Source: Smallanthus sonchifolius
Taxonomy: Eukaryota > Streptophyta > Magnoliopsida > Asterales > Asteraceae
DNA: 64,000 nt
Direction: 5' to 3'
Assembly (NCBI GenBank): GCA_023525975.1
Contig: CM042030.1
Span: forward strand, 30,684,350-30,748,349
Shown: in pieces, positions 63,832-64,000 of the stretch
Position numbering within the stretch: position 1 is the first letter of the stretch
How the letters are laid out: the number at the start of each line of letters is the position of its first letter
The notes under the pieces: model-generated
Databases searched by the model: none
Told to the model about the DNA's origin: nothing
Seen by the model: only the letters and a program-made list of their open reading frames with translations
Made by a program: the position numbers and the translations under genes

Positions 63832-64000
63832 TGTTAGGACATAGTTTGTAATGACAAAAGCTTTGTTATAGTTTAGATCCTATGTCTTTATGTTTTTGTT
63901 TGTATTAATGTTCTAAGTGTTTTTATACAAGTTGCTAGAGGCGAACTTGTTAAGTTCGCCTAGTCTAACAGAGGCGAACTTGTTAAGTTCGCTTAGTCTG
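63832..64000 (+). repeat. Element E: 3' LTR, cut by the window end
   Basis: Collinear with the start of the 60447 LTR but with a longer stretch before the first palindrome. Two palindromes with core GCGAACTTGTTAAGTTCGC are visible (about 63941 and 63972). Confidence 0.85.

Overview
This is repeat-dense plant nuclear DNA. I see no host gene, tRNA or rRNA; almost everything is LTR retrotransposon. The pol proteins, the initiator-Met-tRNA primer sites (TGGTATCAGAGC) and the mixture of Tekay-type chromoviruses with Sirevirus/Maximus-type copia elements point to a eudicot, most likely Asteraceae. The family assignment comes from general resemblance, not from a search. Elements are named A to M here for reference.

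Left part (1-11765): a minus-strand Tekay-like LTR (L, cut by the window start) sits just after the primer site of a minus-strand element K (LTR 780-2872). K is inserted in the 5' LTR of a plus-strand Tekay-type chromovirus A (2873-11765; gag-PR-RT-RH-INT-chromodomain, three breaks). Middle-left (11766-17182): LTR-like block M and the broken gag, primer site and LTR of a minus-strand Ty3-gypsy element G.

Right part (17183-64000): a five-level nest. D is a copia gag fragment, split by Sirevirus-type copia H at 18445. H pol is split by minus-strand copia C (23781-60094, duplication ATTGC). The 5' LTR of C is split by chromovirus B (36221-59806, duplication CACAC). The 3' LTR of B is split by F (45258-58761, duplication TAATA). 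F is a nearly intact 13.5 kb Sirevirus-type element whose 534 bp LTRs differ at 2 positions by eye. Downstream, H is cut again by E, a copia element that has lost gag-pol but kept its extra ORF. Three of the insertion sites can be read exactly, because the interrupted sequence has an uninterrupted copy in the same window.

C, E and F carry a large extra ORF after pol (the position called envelope-like in Sireviruses). In all three families it has a conserved N-terminal domain, acidic or low-complexity linkers, a coiled coil and a conserved C-terminal domain. It shows no convincing signal peptide or transmembrane segment.

The most interesting pattern is regulatory. Most LTR families here, copia and gypsy alike, carry their own array of short palindromes ending 8-25 bp upstream of a TATA box. 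The palindrome sequences differ between families, but the paired arms change together. In F and C the same palindromes recur in the gag leader and in the roughly 2 kb spacer before the extra ORF. That spacer also shares ordered non-coding motifs and a splice-acceptor-like site just before the ORF start. This suggests that the extra ORF is expressed from its own transcript.
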